Shown here in pieces: positions 1 to 9,219 of a stretch of DNA of 64,000 nt. The notes under the pieces are model-generated. The model ran no database searches. It was not told the DNA's origin and saw only the letters and a list, made by a program, of their open reading frames with translations. Source of the stretch: G963663495 sp963663495 (GTDB lineage Bacteria; Bacteroidota; Rhodothermia; Rhodothermales; Bin80); the NCBI GenBank assembly GCA_963663495.1, contig OY760427.1, positions 1,736,001 through 1,800,000 of the forward strand, in the 5' to 3' direction. Position 1 is the stretch's first letter. Every line of letters starts with the position of its first letter. The position numbers were made by a program, and so were the translations under genes.

Positions 1-1487
1 AGGGTACGAATGTGGAGGTACCGCATCGTTCGATGGATTTGGTGATCATGAATCCGCCGTTTACGCGTCCGACGAATCATGAGGCTACGGAGGTGCCGGT
101 GCCGTCGTTTGCGGGTTTCCGTACGCGGAAGGCGGAACAGCGCGGGATGGCGGAGCGGTTGGCGGAGATACGTCAGGGATTGGATCGTCCTGCGGGGCAT
201 GGTAATGCGGGGATTGCGTCCAACTTTATTGACTTGGGGCATGCGAAGCTGGGTCCGGGCGGGGTGTTGGCATTGGTGCTTCCGGCCGCGTTTGTGCAGG
301 GGCATGCATGGAGGAATGCGCGTGCGTTGCTGCGCCGGTGTTATCGTGACATCATGGTGGTGGGTATTGCTTCGTCGGGCAATAGTGACAGGGCATTTTC
401 TGCGGATACGGGTATGGCGGAGGTCTTGGTGGTAGCGACGCAGGCTGGCGGTACAGCGGAAGGGTCGGGGGAAATATTTGCGGTTAATCTGTTGTATCGT
501 CCGAGGACACTGTTGGAGGCGGCGACGATGGCCCGGGTGATAGAGCGGCGGCGATTGGATGCGCGCGGGTCGGCGGGCAGGTTGTGGTTGACCCGGAAGC
601 AGGAGGCGGGGAGCTATATTCGTTCGTCGGGATGGACAGGGACAGGCATACGGCAGACGGGGTTGGCGGCAAGCATGGAAGCACTGGCAGGCGGGGAGCT
701 CCTGCTGCCGCGCATGCGTTCGTCGGTCAGAGTACCGGTATGCAGGCTGGCAGACATAGGCCGCAGGGGGTTTCTTGATCGAGACATCAACGGGTTGGGG
801 CCGGGCGGTGAGGCGCGCGGTCCGTTTGACATTGAGTTGTTAGCCCCATCGCCTGAGTACCCGGTGTTGTGGGCGCACGATGCCAGTCGGGAGCGGAGTA
901 TGGTGGTAGCACCGGATGCGCAAGGGAGGCCAAGGGTGGATTGCCGGGATCGTGCGGTACAGCTATGGCATGACGGAGCGTCAAGGTTGCACTATAACCG
1001 CGACTTTCAACTTAACTCGCAGGCATTGGCGGCGTGTCTGACGGAATCACCTTCCTTGGGCGGAAGGGCTTGGCCCAACTTTCTTACGCAGGAGGCATGG
1101 GAGAAGGCGCTTGTACTGTGGGCCAACACCACGCTTGGGCTGGTGAGCTTCTGGTGGGCCGGCACGCGGCAGCAGCAAGGGCGATCCATAATGACGATAT
1201 CGCGGCTTCCACAGCTGCTGTCGTTGGATGCGTCAAAGCTTACGGAGGCGCAGCTGGGCCGGTGCGTGCAGATCTTTGCGGCGTTTAGAGGGCAGGTGAT
1301 GTTACCGGCCAACGAGGCATACCGCGACGGGGTGCGGTATGCACTGGACCGGGCGGTGCTGGTAGACTTGTTGGGGCTTGCGGAGGGAGTCTTGAAAAGC
1401 CTTGCGGTTCTGCGGGACCAATGGTGCGCCGAGCCGAGTGTTCATGGCGGCAAAGCTACACGAATAGACCGGAAAGGAACACATTAG
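1..1487 (+). CDS. Tandem copy 0 (5' cut by window edge) of the 963-aa nuclease/N6-adenine methyltransferase-like protein
   Basis: This is the 3' part of the same gene that is complete at 1680 and 4764. The sequence from base 1 equals the stretch starting at 3085 in the next copy, so the frame is already open at the window edge and the ATG at 12 is internal, not a start. The part present holds the NPPF methyltransferase motif IV (catalytic motif for N6-adenine methylation) and the whole C-terminal half, the probable target-recognition region. At the protein level it matches copy 1 and not copy 2 at the diagnostic C-terminal positions (for example it ends KGTH rather than KGAQ). The rest of the gene should lie immediately left of the window. 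Confidence 0.85.
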   Translation, partial: GTNVEVPHRSMDLVIMNPPFTRPTNHEATEVPVPSFAGFRTRKAEQRGMAERLAEIRQGLDRPAGHGNAGIASNFIDLGHAKLGPGGVLALVLPAAFVQGHAWRNARALLRRCYRDIMVVGIASSGNSDRAFSADTGMAEVLVVATQAGGTAEGSGEIFAVNLLYRPRTLLEAATMARVIERRRLDARGSAGRLWLTRKQEAGSYIRSSGWTGTGIRQTGLAASMEALAGGELLLPRMRSSVRVPVCRLADIGRRGFLDRDINGLGPGGEARGPFDIELLAPSPEYPVLWAHDASRERSMVVAPDAQGRPRVDCRDRAVQLWHDGASRLHYNRDFQLNSQALAACLTESPSLGGRAWPNFLTQEAWEKALVLWANTTLGLVSFWWAGTRQQQGRSIMTISRLPQLLSLDASKLTEAQLGRCVQIFAAFRGQVMLPANEAYRDGVRYALDRAVLVDLLGLAEGVLKSLAVLRDQWCAEPSVHGGKATRIDRKGTH

Positions 1488-1679
1488 GCTGCAGAGTGGG
1501 CGTCAGCGGTGACTCGGTCCCGCATCCTTTGGAGTGGTTGTTGGCATATAGGCTATTGCTGTAGATCAGGCTTCAACTGTACACCTGCAGTGATGCACAG
1601 GTAGGGCTCATGGCACGCATTGGATCCTTACCTTGACGGAATGGCACAACGCCGCGTGGCGGAGTGGTAAAGAGAGTTC

Positions 1680-4571
1680 ATGCCTACGAACGCGGAAAAG
1701 GTTGTAAACGCAAAGCTGGCCGAGTGCTTGCGAGGGAAGCATCCGGGATGGAGGGTTGGTGCGGAGCAGACTGATGTATTTGCAGAGAAGCTGAAGCGCC
1801 CGGATATTGTTGTATCGCAGGAGGATACACTGACGGTCATAATAGAGACGGAGTATTTGCCTGCGAGAGGGGTAGAGGCGGATGCGCGGTCGCGGTTGGG
1901 GTCTACCGTCAAGCACACTGGAGAACAGGCTGAGCAGTGCGTTGCCGTCAGGCTTTCGGCAGAGCTGCGCAAGGTAGCGCAGGAGCAGTTGGAGGCAGCG
2001 GTACGGGCGGCTCGCTATTCCTTTGCGGTGTTCACATCGGAAGGTGAGGGTTTGTTTGATGACATCCGGCGTTGGCCGCGGAGCGGGTGGCTTGAGGGCA
2101 GTCTGGACGATTTGGCGGGCTGTATTGAGATAGTTGCGTTGTCCGAGCGGCGTGTGGCGAGAGGCGGCAAGATTCTGGAGGATGCGGTCAGCCAGGCTGC
2201 CGGATATTTGCATCACCACACTCCAGAGTATGTCCTACATCGTCTGGCGGAGAAGCTGCATCAGGAGGCGGGAGAGCAGACGAACCGTATGGCCATGGCT
2301 ATTTTGGCCAATGCTGTGATTTTTCACATGCGGCTTGCTCGGTTGCATCCGGAGGTTGCGGACCTGGCAAGCTGCAGGGCGGAGAGCGGGCCGTTTCTCA
2401 AGCGTGATGTGCTGGACAATTGGGGGCGCATTCTTGCCATCAACTATTGGCCGATTTTCAATCTTGCGTCTGACTTGTTGAGGATTTTGCCTGAGCGGGA
2501 GGTGCAGACGATGGTAGACAGGCTGGACAGGATGGCGGGTGAGTTGGAGCATTTTGGTGCGATTGATATCCAGGATTTGTCGGGTCGCATGTTTCAGCAA
2601 CTGATCACGGACCGCAAGTTTCTGGCGACGTTTTACACGCTGCCAGCATCGGCTACTTTATTGGCGGAGTTAGCTGTTTCCCGGTTGGGAGTGGATTGGT
2701 CGGATGCAGACCGTATTGCGATGCTCAGGCTGGCGGATCTGGCTTGCGGTACGGGGGCATTGTTGGGGGCGGCGTATCATGCGATTGCATCGCGTTTCCG
2801 GCGTAAGGGCGGGCATGACGGTGCGTTGCACACGGCGATGATGGAGCAGGTACTGACGGCGGCGGACATAATGCCGGCGGCGGTACATTTGACGGCGTCA
2901 ACGCTGTCGGGGATGCATCCGGGGGAGTCGTTTGGGCATACGCGGATGATCAACATGCCGTATGGGGATCAGGGAGCGGAGGCGGGGTTATCGATTGGGT
3001 CGTTGGATTTGATACAGGCGGATGAGACGCGGGCGTTGTTCGGGACGGGTCGTACGGGGTTGCATGGTCAGGGGGTGAAGGAGGAGGGTACGAATGTGGA
3101 GGTACCGCATCGTTCGATGGATTTGGTGATCATGAATCCGCCGTTTACGCGTCCGACGAATCATGAGGCTACGGAGGTGCCGGTGCCGTCGTTTGCGGGT
3201 TTCCGTACGCGGAAGGCGGAACAGCGCGGGATGGCGGAGCGGTTGGCGGAGATACGTCAGGGATTGGATCGTCCTGCGGGGCATGGTAATGCGGGGATTG
3301 CGTCCAACTTTATTGACTTGGGGCATGCGAAGCTGGGTCCGGGCGGGGTGTTGGCATTGGTGCTTCCGGCCGCGTTTGTGCAGGGGCATGCATGGAGGAA
3401 TGCGCGTGCGTTGCTGCGCCGGTGTTATCGTGACATCATGGTGGTGGGTATTGCTTCGTCGGGCAATAGTGACAGGGCATTTTCTGCGGATACGGGTATG
3501 GCGGAGGTCTTGGTGGTAGCGACGCAGGCTGGCGGTACAGCGGAAGGGTCGGGGGAAATATTTGCGGTTAATCTGTTGTATCGTCCGAGGACACTGTTGG
3601 AGGCGGCGACGATGGCCCGGGTGATAGAGCGGCGGCGATTGGATGCGCGCGGGTCGGCGGGCAGGTTGTGGTTGACCCGGAAGCAGGAGGCGGGGAGCTA
3701 TATTCGTTCGTCGGGATGGACAGGGACAGGCATACGGCAGACGGGGTTGGCGGCAAGCATGGAAGCACTGGCAGGCGGGGAGCTCCTGCTGCCGCGCATG
3801 CGTTCGTCGGTCAGAGTACCGGTATGCAGGCTGGCAGACATAGGCCGCAGGGGGTTTCTTGATCGAGACATCAACGGGTTGGGGCCGGGCGGTGAGGCGC
3901 GCGGTCCGTTTGACATTGAGTTGTTAGCCCCATCGCCTGAGTACCCGGTGTTGTGGGCGCACGATGCCAGTCGGGAGCGGAGTATGGTGGTAGCACCGGA
4001 TGCGCAAGGGAGGCCAAGGGTGGATTGCCGGGATCGTGCGGTACAGCTATGGCATGACGGAGCGTCAAGGTTGCACTATAACCGCGACTTTCAACTTAAC
4101 TCGCAGGCATTGGCGGCGTGTCTGACGGAATCACCTTCCTTGGGCGGAAGGGCTTGGCCCAACTTTCTTACGCAGGAGGCATGGGAGAAGGCGCTTGTAC
4201 TGTGGGCCAACACCACGCTTGGGCTGGTGAGCTTCTGGTGGGCCGGCACGCGGCAGCAGCAAGGGCGATCCATAATGACGATATCGCGGCTTCCACAGCT
4301 GCTGTCGTTGGATGCGTCAAAGCTTACGGAGGCGCAGCTGGGCCGGTGCGTGCAGATCTTTGCGGCGTTTAGAGGGCAGGTGATGTTACCGGCCAACGAG
4401 GCATACCGCGACGGGGTGCGGTATGCACTGGACCGGGCGGTGCTGGTAGACTTGTTGGGGCTTGCGGAGGGAGTCTTGAAAAGCCTTGCGGTTCTGCGGG
4501 ACCAATGGTGCGCCGAGCCGAGTGTTCATGGCGGCAAAGCTACACGAATAGACCGGAAAGGAACACATTAG
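1680..4571 (+). CDS. Nuclease-like/N6-adenine DNA methyltransferase fusion, tandem copy 1
   Basis: A 963-residue protein. Residues about 1-110 look like a PD-(D/E)XK-type nuclease fold: RPDIVV near residue 40 is followed by a strand with IIETEY. A helical middle follows. From about 350 there is an S-adenosylmethionine-binding motif I (DLACGTG, near 352) and the catalytic motif IV NPPF near 486, typical of N6-adenine DNA methylases. The last 450 residues have no motif I can name and probably hold target recognition. The layout resembles single-chain Type IIG restriction-modification enzymes or PglX-like methylases. No separate restriction, specificity, BREX or DISARM gene is next to it. Codons strongly favour G-ending triplets, unlike the neighbouring metabolic genes. 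The methyltransferase call is firm; the nuclease domain and biological role are inference. Confidence 0.85.
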   Translation: MPTNAEKVVNAKLAECLRGKHPGWRVGAEQTDVFAEKLKRPDIVVSQEDTLTVIIETEYLPARGVEADARSRLGSTVKHTGEQAEQCVAVRLSAELRKVAQEQLEAAVRAARYSFAVFTSEGEGLFDDIRRWPRSGWLEGSLDDLAGCIEIVALSERRVARGGKILEDAVSQAAGYLHHHTPEYVLHRLAEKLHQEAGEQTNRMAMAILANAVIFHMRLARLHPEVADLASCRAESGPFLKRDVLDNWGRILAINYWPIFNLASDLLRILPEREVQTMVDRLDRMAGELEHFGAIDIQDLSGRMFQQLITDRKFLATFYTLPASATLLAELAVSRLGVDWSDADRIAMLRLADLACGTGALLGAAYHAIASRFRRKGGHDGALHTAMMEQVLTAADIMPAAVHLTASTLSGMHPGESFGHTRMINMPYGDQGAEAGLSIGSLDLIQADETRALFGTGRTGLHGQGVKEEGTNVEVPHRSMDLVIMNPPFTRPTNHEATEVPVPSFAGFRTRKAEQRGMAERLAEIRQGLDRPAGHGNAGIASNFIDLGHAKLGPGGVLALVLPAAFVQGHAWRNARALLRRCYRDIMVVGIASSGNSDRAFSADTGMAEVLVVATQAGGTAEGSGEIFAVNLLYRPRTLLEAATMARVIERRRLDARGSAGRLWLTRKQEAGSYIRSSGWTGTGIRQTGLAASMEALAGGELLLPRMRSSVRVPVCRLADIGRRGFLDRDINGLGPGGEARGPFDIELLAPSPEYPVLWAHDASRERSMVVAPDAQGRPRVDCRDRAVQLWHDGASRLHYNRDFQLNSQALAACLTESPSLGGRAWPNFLTQEAWEKALVLWANTTLGLVSFWWAGTRQQQGRSIMTISRLPQLLSLDASKLTEAQLGRCVQIFAAFRGQVMLPANEAYRDGVRYALDRAVLVDLLGLAEGVLKSLAVLRDQWCAEPSVHGGKATRIDRKGTH

Positions 4572-4763
4572 GCTGCAGAGTGGGCGTCAGCGGTGACTCG
4601 GTCCCGCATCCTTTGGAGTGGTTGTTGGCATATAGGCTATTGCTGTAGATCAGGCTTCAACTGTACACCTGCAGTGATGCACAGGTAGGGCTCATGGCAC
4701 GCATTGGATCCTTACCTTGACGGAATGGCACAACGCCGCGTGGCGGAGTGGTAAAGAGAGTTC

Positions 4764-7655
4764 ATGCCTACGAACGCGGAAAAGGTTGTAAACGCAAAGC
4801 TGGCCGAGTGCTTGCGAGGGAAGCATCCGGGATGGAGGGTTGGTGCGGAGCAGACTGATGTATTTGCAGAGAAGCTGAAGCGCCCGGATATTGTTGTATC
4901 GCAGGAGGATACACTGACGGTCATAATAGAGACGGAGTATTTGCCTGCGAGAGGGGTAGAGGCGGATGCGCGGTCGCGGTTGGGGTCTACCGTCAAGCAC
5001 ACTGGAGAACAGGCTGAGCAGTGCGTTGCCGTCAGGCTTTCGGCAGAGCTGCGCAAGGTAGCGCAGGAGCAGTTGGAGGCAGCGGTACGGGCGGCTCGCT
5101 ATTCCTTTGCGGTGTTCACATCGGAAGGTGAGGGTTTGTTTGATGACATCCGGCGTTGGCCGCGGAGCGGGTGGCTTGAGGGCAGTCTGGACGATTTGGC
5201 GGGCTGTATTGAGATAGTTGCGTTGTCCGAGCGGCGTGTGGCGAGAGGTGGCAAGATTCTGGAGGATGCGGTCAGCCAGGCTGCCGGATATTTGCATCAC
5301 CACACTCCGGAGTATGTCCTACATCGTCTGGCGGAGAAGCTGCATCAGGAGGCGGGAGAGCAGACGAACCGTATGGCCATGGCTATTTTGGCCAATGCTG
5401 TGATTTTTCACATGCGGCTTGCTCGGTTGCATCCGGAGGTTGCGGACCTGGCAAGCTGCAGGGCGGAGAGCGGGCCGTTTCTCAAGCGTGATGTGCTGGA
5501 CAATTGGGGGCGCATTCTTGCCATCAACTATTGGCCGATTTTCAATCTTGCGTCTGACTTGTTGAGGATTTTGCCTGAGCGGGAGGTGCAGACGATGGTA
5601 GACAGGCTGGACAGGATGGCGGGTGAGTTGGAGCATTTTGGTGCGATTGATATCCAGGATTTGTCGGGTCGCATGTTTCAGCAACTGATCACGGACCGCA
5701 AGTTTCTGGCGACGTTTTACACGCTGCCAGCATCGGCTACTTTATTGGCGGAGTTAGCTGTTTCCCGGTTGGGAGTGGATTGGTCGGATGCAGACCGTAT
5801 TGCGATGCTCAGGCTGGCGGATCTGGCTTGCGGTACGGGGGCATTGTTGGGGGCGGCGTATCATGCGATTGCATCGCGTTTCCGGCGTAAGGGCGGGCAT
5901 GACGGTGCGTTGCACACGGCGATGATGGAGCAGGTACTGACGGCGGCGGACATAATGCCGGCGGCGGTACATTTGACGGCGTCAACGCTATCGGGGATGC
6001 ATCCGGGGGAGTCGTTTGGGCATACGCGGATGATCAACATGCCGTATGGGGATCAGGGAGCGGAGGCGGGGTTATCGATTGGGTCGTTGGATTTGATACA
6101 GGCGGATGAGACGCGGGCGTTGTTCGGGACGGGTCGTACGGGGTTGCATGGTCAGGGGGTGAAGGAGGAGGGTACGAATGTGGAGGTACCGCATCGTTCG
6201 ATGGATTTGGTGATCATGAATCCGCCGTTTACGCGTCCGACGAATCATGAGGCTACGGAGGTGCCGGTGCCGTCGTTTGCGGGTTTCCGTACGCGGAAGG
6301 CGGAACAGCGCGGGATGGCGGAGCGGTTGGCGGAGATACGTCAGGGATTGGATCGTCCTGCGGGGCATGGTAATGCGGGGATTGCGTCCAACTTTATTGA
6401 CTTGGGGCATGCGAAGCTGCGTTCGGGCGGGGTGTTGGCATTGGTGCTTCCGGCCGCGTTTGTGCAGGGGCATGCATGGAGGAATGCGCGTGCGTTGCTG
6501 CGCCGGTGTTATCGTGACATCATGGTGGTGGGTATTGCTTCGTCGGGCAATAGTGACAGGGCATTTTCTGCGGATACGGGTATGGCGGAGGTCTTGGTGG
6601 TAGCGACGCAGGCTGGCGGTACAGCGGAAGGGTCGGGGGAAATATTTGCGGTTAATCTGTTGTATCGTCCGAGGACACTGTTGGAGGCGGCGACGATGGC
6701 CCGGGTGATAGAGCGGCGGCGATTGGATGCGCGTGGGTCGGCGGGCAGGTTGTGGTTGACCCGGAAGCAGGAGGCGGGGAGCTATATTCGTTCGTCGGGA
6801 TGGACAGGGACAGGCATACGGCAGACGGGGTTGGCGGCAAGCATGGAAGCACTGGCAGGCGGGGAGCTCCTGCTGCCGCGCATGCGTTCGTCGGTCAGAG
6901 TACCGGTATGCAGGCTGGCAGACATAGGCCGCAGGGGGTTTCTTGATCGAGACATCAACGGGTTGGGGCCGGGCGGTGAGGCGCGCGGTCCGTTTGACAT
7001 TGAGTTGTTAGCCCCATCGCCTGAGTACCCGGTGTTGTGGGCGCACGATGCCAGTCGGGAGCGGAGTATGGTGGTAGCACCGGATGCGCAAGGGAGGCCA
7101 AGGGTGGATTGCCGGGATCGTGCGGCACAGCTATGGCATGACGGAGCGTCAAGGTTGCACTATAACCGCGATTTCAGGCTTAACTCGCAGGCATTGGTGG
7201 CGTGTCTGACGGAATCACCTTCCTTGGGCGGAAGGGCTTGGCCCAACTTTCTTACGCAGGAGGCATGGGAGAAGGCGCTTGTACTGTGGGCCAACACCAC
7301 GCTTGGGCTGGTGAGCTTCTGGTGGGCCGGCACGCGGCAGCAGCAAGGGCGATCCATAATGACGATATCGCGGCTTCCACGGCTGCTGTCGTTGGATGCG
7401 TCAAAGCTTACGGAGGCGCAGCTGGGCCGGTGCGTGCAGATCTTTGCGGCGTTTAGAGGGCAGGTGATGTTGCCGGCCAACGAGGCATACCGCGACGGGG
7501 TGCGGCATGCACTGGACCGGGCGGTGCTGGTAGGCTTGTTGGGGCTTGCGGAGGGAGTCTTGAAAAGCCTTGCGGTTCTGCGGGACCAATGGTGCGCCGA
7601 GCCGAGTGTTCATGGCGGCAAAGCTACACGAATAGACCGGAAAGGAGCGCAATAG
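4764..7655 (+). CDS. Nuclease-like/N6-adenine DNA methyltransferase fusion, tandem copy 2 (last of the array)
   Basis: The third copy of the 963-aa gene in the array, full length with the same DLACGTG and NPPF motifs. Against copy 1 the first 2.3 kb is almost unchanged at the nucleotide level (a few silent changes). The last 1.2 kb carries most of the substitutions: KLGPGG to KLRSGG, DFQLNSQALA to DFRLNSQALV, PQLLS to PRLLS, RYALD to RHALD, LVDLL to LVGLL, and the tail KGTH to KGAQ. All changes keep the frame open. The unequal distribution fits an array that grows by recombination among inner units, while the end unit drifts or came from a slightly different founder. The sequence past its stop codon differs from the 192-bp spacer between inner copies, so it marks the array end. 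Confidence 0.85.
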   Translation: MPTNAEKVVNAKLAECLRGKHPGWRVGAEQTDVFAEKLKRPDIVVSQEDTLTVIIETEYLPARGVEADARSRLGSTVKHTGEQAEQCVAVRLSAELRKVAQEQLEAAVRAARYSFAVFTSEGEGLFDDIRRWPRSGWLEGSLDDLAGCIEIVALSERRVARGGKILEDAVSQAAGYLHHHTPEYVLHRLAEKLHQEAGEQTNRMAMAILANAVIFHMRLARLHPEVADLASCRAESGPFLKRDVLDNWGRILAINYWPIFNLASDLLRILPEREVQTMVDRLDRMAGELEHFGAIDIQDLSGRMFQQLITDRKFLATFYTLPASATLLAELAVSRLGVDWSDADRIAMLRLADLACGTGALLGAAYHAIASRFRRKGGHDGALHTAMMEQVLTAADIMPAAVHLTASTLSGMHPGESFGHTRMINMPYGDQGAEAGLSIGSLDLIQADETRALFGTGRTGLHGQGVKEEGTNVEVPHRSMDLVIMNPPFTRPTNHEATEVPVPSFAGFRTRKAEQRGMAERLAEIRQGLDRPAGHGNAGIASNFIDLGHAKLRSGGVLALVLPAAFVQGHAWRNARALLRRCYRDIMVVGIASSGNSDRAFSADTGMAEVLVVATQAGGTAEGSGEIFAVNLLYRPRTLLEAATMARVIERRRLDARGSAGRLWLTRKQEAGSYIRSSGWTGTGIRQTGLAASMEALAGGELLLPRMRSSVRVPVCRLADIGRRGFLDRDINGLGPGGEARGPFDIELLAPSPEYPVLWAHDASRERSMVVAPDAQGRPRVDCRDRAAQLWHDGASRLHYNRDFRLNSQALVACLTESPSLGGRAWPNFLTQEAWEKALVLWANTTLGLVSFWWAGTRQQQGRSIMTISRLPRLLSLDASKLTEAQLGRCVQIFAAFRGQVMLPANEAYRDGVRHALDRAVLVGLLGLAEGVLKSLAVLRDQWCAEPSVHGGKATRIDRKGAQ

Positions 7656-8056
7656 GCTGCAGAGCGAGCGCTCGCGGATCACGGCGACAGGAGCAGGTGG
7701 CGGAAGCCAGCCTATTCTGGTTAAGCGAAAAGGTGACATGCCACTTGATGTTCGGCGTGCTGGTACTGACGGTAGATCAGCTGTTGTGTATGGTGCAATA
7801 GAGACAGGAATCCAGACGTAAATTGCACCAATCGGGTTTTGTGCGAAGCAGGAGCCAGGCATAGGTGTGCCCACAAAGCACGGATTCTGCCTCGAATTCA
7901 CCCCCCGGGAAGCCTTCATCGCCTATGGGCCGCCTATACATCTGGATCCAAAGGCAACGCATGCCAATGCTCCCGGCGTAATGTCGAAAAACCCGAAAAT
8001 TTGGGCATTTTGGGCGCCACCACCGCCGAATCCACGTTTTGCAAAAGGCTCTTCCC
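7656..8056. other. Non-coding gap right of the array
   Basis: About 400 bp with no gene I can support. The first bases still resemble the array spacer (GGCTGCAGAG) and then diverge. Short open frames here overlap each other on both strands and match no family. The last nine bases, GCTCTTCCC, are the left target duplication of the IS256-like element. Confidence 0.5.
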
Positions 8057-8154
8057 GGCGGCGTGCCATTCCTTGTTGGCTGAAAAAGTGATTATTGGTT
8101 CGGTGTTGGCTTGGGTTTCCTAAGCCTTTTCACCATACGGATCCATGATCACTT

Positions 8155-9216
8155 ATGAGTTTATCAGATGATTTATCGCAGCTCATTCAGGGGCTGCGTC
8201 ATGCCGGCGCGTCCGGTCGGCAGCTGCAATTTGACTTGTTGCGGCACCTCACCGAGTGTGTGCAGCAGTTGACGTCTAGTCTGGAAGAGGATGTTATGCT
8301 TCCGTCGGATAATGCGGCTCCAGACGGCACTGGGGAGCAGTTGGCAGAAGCACCTTCCGAGGAGGAAAATAGCGTCTGTGCTCCGGAGTCTCCGGAGTCT
8401 CCGGGAGGCTTGGCATTGGGGTACGATGATGATGCTGCGGCGTGCGAGCAGGCGCGGCAGGTGTTTGATACGCGCCCGTTGTGTGAAGAAGAGCACGTAA
8501 TCCTTTGGCTTGATGCCATGGAAGTGTGGGGGCGACCCATAGTCGTGTGCATGGCCGCTACCATTGAGGGTTATCGGCGCATTCTGGGCTTTGTGGAGGC
8601 TCCGTTGCACGATGCGGAGCGCGTGCAACACTTGTTACAAGGCTTGTTGGAGCGCGGTTTGTGCGCAGATCGGGGGCTCTTCTGCATCACTCCTGATGTG
8701 ACCTCGCTGACCGGCGTACTGCAAGAGTGCTTGGGTACCGGTATGCAGCAGCAACACTGCCAGATGCACAAGCGCACGCGTGTAGTGAGTTATCTGTCCG
8801 AGCAGGACGGGCGGCGCATTCGGGGGGCGATCACGCGTGCTTTCGCCGTGCCGGATCCGAAGGTGGCGCATGCAGCGTTGATGCAGATCCATACGGACCT
8901 TTTGGTGTGTAACCGGTCTGCGGCCCGGTGGCTCTTGCGGGGTCTGGATAGGACGCTGACACTGCACCGGACAGGACTGTATGAACAGTTGAGTCCGAGC
9001 CTTCGAAGTACTCGTTGTGTGGCCCATGTATCCAAGAAGCTGGTGCGGCGGCTACGCGATGTTCGCTTATGGATGCCGCCAGACAAGCGCCGTGCTTGTC
9101 TGGCGTTGTTGCTTCTTGAGATCGAGTCACATATGCGAAGATTGCCCCGCGCTGCGCAAGATCCAGCTATGCGATCAGCATTGTTTCCTTCCATCAATCA
9201 GACAAACGATAACTGA
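8155..9216 (+). CDS. Catalytically degenerate transposase paralogue (first gene of the IS256-like element)
   Basis: A 353-aa protein clearly homologous to the catalytic half of the transposase encoded next to it. Matching blocks include HKRTRVVSYL against HKRENVVSYI, LTLHRTGLYEQLSPSL against LTLHRLGVAEELGRSL, and RGLCADRG against RGLRYDKG. The C-x2-H pair (C202, H205) and the first acid (D120) are kept. The second acid is displaced (CITPDV against VILDGS). The catalytic Glu is replaced by His291 (CVAHVS against NIMENL). The roughly 100-residue DNA-binding region of the transposase is missing and replaced by an acidic linker at about 50-105. It ends three bases before the transposase start, so the two are probably co-translated. 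It is full length in both element copies. Likely a regulator or partner subunit of the transposase; that role is inference. Confidence 0.75.
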   Translation: MSLSDDLSQLIQGLRHAGASGRQLQFDLLRHLTECVQQLTSSLEEDVMLPSDNAAPDGTGEQLAEAPSEEENSVCAPESPESPGGLALGYDDDAAACEQARQVFDTRPLCEEEHVILWLDAMEVWGRPIVVCMAATIEGYRRILGFVEAPLHDAERVQHLLQGLLERGLCADRGLFCITPDVTSLTGVLQECLGTGMQQQHCQMHKRTRVVSYLSEQDGRRIRGAITRAFAVPDPKVAHAALMQIHTDLLVCNRSAARWLLRGLDRTLTLHRTGLYEQLSPSLRSTRCVAHVSKKLVRRLRDVRLWMPPDKRRACLALLLLEIESHMRRLPRAAQDPAMRSALFPSINQTNDN

Positions 9217-9219
9217 CCT

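Larger units (their letters stand above)
1..7655. repeat. Tandem array, 3,084-bp period, at least 2.5 units
   Basis: Gene ends at 1487, 4571 and 7655 and gene starts at 1680 and 4764 are each exactly 3,084 bp apart. Each inner unit is one complete gene plus the same 192-bp spacer (1488-1679 and 4572-4763). The spacers look the same by eye, so each copy should have the same promoter. The array enters from the left edge, so the true copy number is not visible. No inverted repeats or transposase lie between units, so this is a tandem gene amplification rather than repeated element insertion. Confidence 0.95.

Noticed and set aside
12..1487. An ATG at 12 as a gene start
   Set aside because: The same codon is internal to the complete copies; the frame is open to the window edge.
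1608..5303. Long minus-strand frames opposite the methylase gene (for example 1608-2219 and 4692-5303)
   Set aside because: They repeat only because the gene repeats, have basic low-complexity translations with no family match, and mirror the biased codon use of the plus strand.
1..7655. CRISPR array or phage-type repeats
   Set aside because: The repeat unit is 3 kb and contains a gene; no short spaced repeats are seen anywhere in the window.
1680..7655. BREX or DISARM system
   Set aside because: The methylase is not accompanied by brxC/pglZ, drm or other partner genes on the visible side.
7867..8091. A 74-codon frame before the IS256-like element
   Set aside because: It runs into the terminal repeat of the element and resembles no family; a competing frame overlaps it.
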